From Mycoplasma sp. CAG:611 (lineage in GTDB: Bacteria > Bacillota_I > Bacilli_A > RF39 > UBA660): 41,845 bases of DNA. Under the pieces are notes generated by a model. That model saw nothing but the letters and a program-made list of their open reading frames with translations. It was not told where the DNA came from and did no database searches. Location: the NCBI GenBank assembly GCA_000434175.1, contig HF999761.1, forward strand, positions 1,698-43,542, written 5' to 3'. This document shows, piece by piece, positions 40,870 to 41,845 of this stretch (positions are counted from its first letter, which is position 1; each line of letters opens with the position of its first letter). A program made the position numbers and the translations under genes.

Positions 40870-41745
40870 ATGTATTCAGGGGAAAAGACAGTTGAAGAAT
40901 TAAAAAGAGAATGGAAAAAAACTAAAAAAGAAGAAATTGGGGTAATGTATGTTAATAAACTTATTGCAATGAATGAGTATGAATTGGCTAAAAAGATTAC
41001 TTTAGAGTTAAAAAAATATACAAATAATAAAATAGATATATATACAACTTTAGGAAAAATAGAACTTTATATGGGAAATATAAAAGAAGCTAAATATCAG
41101 TTAAGTAAAATAGATAATATTTATATAAGAAATACATCATTTACTGTTTTAGCAAGAGTATATTTAGCAGAAAAAGAATATGATAAAGCAAAAGAATTAT
41201 TAAATAAAGCTTATAATTATAGTAATAATCCTTATGCTTTAATAAATCTTATTAATATGGATTTACATGAAAGAAAGTATGAAGAAGCATATGAAAAATT
41301 ATTAAAATTAAAACAAAACTTAATTTTTAATAAGGATTGTAAATATCATTATGATGCAATAAGTATATTTTTAAATAGTAAACTTGATAAAAAAATTAAT
41401 GTTAAACAAAGTATAGGATATCGTGAAAGACAATTAGAAGAATATGATAAAACTTGTGCTTTAACTCATATATTTAGACATGTATATCAAGATATATATA
41501 ATAAAAATATACATACAGTATTTGCTAATAATATTGATGTAGAATATTTATTTAATAATGTTCCTAATATGTTAAATGAAGATAATTATTTTTATACAAA
41601 TATATTTGATGAATATTACCTTAATATAGATAATGTAGGATTAAATGGAGAAAATTATTTAATAGTAGGATGTATTCCAGGTACTAAAGATATTGTAAGT
41701 ATGTATCCTATTAAATATAATCCAATAAAAAAAGTAAGATCATAG
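40870..41745 (+). CDS. TPR-containing protein of unknown function
   Basis: 291 aa. Helical repeats from about residue 30 to 165 include LGKIELYMGNIKEAKYQLSKI, ARVYLAEKEYDKAKELLNKAY and INLINMDLHERKYEEAYEKL, a TPR pattern for protein binding. The C-terminal part (about 175-291) has no helix repeats and includes HIFRHVYQDIYNKNI and YLIVGCIPGTKDIVSMYPI; it is not recognised and could be an active domain. AAGGAAGG at the end of recG serves as SD. It is the last gene of the recG transcript, whose terminator starts inside its last codons. Confidence 0.75.
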   Translation: MYSGEKTVEELKREWKKTKKEEIGVMYVNKLIAMNEYELAKKITLELKKYTNNKIDIYTTLGKIELYMGNIKEAKYQLSKIDNIYIRNTSFTVLARVYLAEKEYDKAKELLNKAYNYSNNPYALINLINMDLHERKYEEAYEKLLKLKQNLIFNKDCKYHYDAISIFLNSKLDKKINVKQSIGYRERQLEEYDKTCALTHIFRHVYQDIYNKNIHTVFANNIDVEYLFNNVPNMLNEDNYFYTNIFDEYYLNIDNVGLNGENYLIVGCIPGTKDIVSMYPIKYNPIKKVRS

Positions 41746-41792
41746 ATTGAACTGAACCCCAAAAGTTGGACAGTTTATAATCTTACTTTTTT
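41728..41792 (+). terminator. Long-armed terminator after the recG / TPR operon
   Basis: AAAAAAGTAAGAT (41728-41740) and ATCTTACTTTTTT (41780-41792) are perfectly complementary. Inner pairs AACTG/CAGTT and CCAA/TTGG continue the stem, and a T-run follows. The left arm lies in the last codons of the TPR gene. Confidence 0.75.
41748..41772 (+). repeat. IS3-family-like terminal inverted repeat (one end)
   Basis: TGAACTGAACCCCAAAAG followed by TTGGACA resembles the left end of IS3-family (IS150/IS3 group) elements, which begin with TG and have ACCCCAAAAGTTGGACA. An element would extend right beyond the window. No transposase is visible in the last 73 bp and no target duplication can be checked. 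It may be only the apex of the terminator hairpin. Confidence 0.4.
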
Positions 41793-41845
41793 AATTGGTA
41801 AAAATTGCCAACAATAATTTTCGTATTATTATGATAAAATAAAAT

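Noticed and set aside
1..41845. Mycoplasma-type genetic code (TGA = Trp)
   Set aside because: Frames are full length without internal TGA, Trp is TGG and the only tRNA-Trp has a CCA anticodon.
1..41845. CRISPR array
   Set aside because: No regularly spaced direct repeats and no cas genes were found.

Overview
The window is about 42 kb of very AT-rich DNA (roughly a quarter G+C by eye, not counted). Genes are packed tightly, with strong AGGAGG- or GGTG-type ribosome binding sites, TTGnnn-17-TATAAT promoters and many short intrinsic terminators. Gene content (FtsW, MurE, a CIRCE/HrcA-type heat-shock operator, SMC of about 980 aa, archaeal-type ProRS, ComEA/ComEC, a sortase-like VPDTG anchor, Cse60- and YjcZ-like proteins) points to a low-GC member of the Firmicutes/Tenericutes, probably an uncultured gut Bacilli lineage near the RF39/Mollicutes branch. 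That placement is inference. The genetic code looks standard: reading frames are full length with TGG as Trp and a tRNA-Trp(CCA) is present. TGA is almost never a stop: one case, murE, is followed at once by TAA.

Layout. 1-2.3 kb: tRNA-Trp, a membrane protein, a class I superoxide reductase, a tiny ribbon-helix-helix regulator behind an 18-bp palindrome, and two small membrane proteins. 2.3-4.8 kb: a tight cysteine desulfurase / thioredoxin / thioredoxin-CcdA operon. 4.8-11.5 kb: proS, a DUF1003 protein, a yybP-ykoY (Mn2+) riboswitch reading into an unrecognised gene that is frameshifted at a G6 tract, ligA, and a fusion of a PgsA-type phosphatidyltransferase to a complete pyrimidine-nucleoside phosphorylase. 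11.5-15.4 kb: a Cys-rich VPDTG-anchored surface protein, a Cse60-like gene, and a leftward pair of a small Met/Asn/Pro-rich protein and murE. 15.4-20.8 kb: a decayed BRO-type phage antirepressor fragment, trmB, a lipoprotein / acidic protein / DUF948 / YtxH block, a thioredoxin-like lipoprotein, an unknown 305-aa protein and gmk. 20.9-25.7 kb: smc, an unknown 310-aa protein, def and a YjcZ-like peptide. 25.9-31.4 kb: ftsW, comEA, comEC, then dinD and an unknown acidic protein in the same direction. 31.7-41.8 kb: pcrA/uvrD, a sugar nucleotidyltransferase, priA, a coding remnant, a small membrane protein, hsp20 under a CIRCE operator, a DUF421 protein, recG, a TPR protein, and at the right edge an IS3-family-like terminal repeat inside a long terminator hairpin.

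The genes are mostly core information processing (ligA, smc, pcrA, priA, recG, gmk, proS, trmB, def), envelope assembly (murE, ftsW, the PgsA fusion, lipoproteins, the anchored protein) and thiol or oxygen stress handling (superoxide reductase, desulfurase/thioredoxin/CcdA). DNA uptake and repair functions sit together: comEA-comEC-dinD, then pcrA, priA and recG. The items most worth pursuing are the Mn2+ riboswitch controlling an unknown protein, the PgsA/nucleoside-phosphorylase fusion, the dinD plus unknown-partner insert, and the sporulation-type small proteins.
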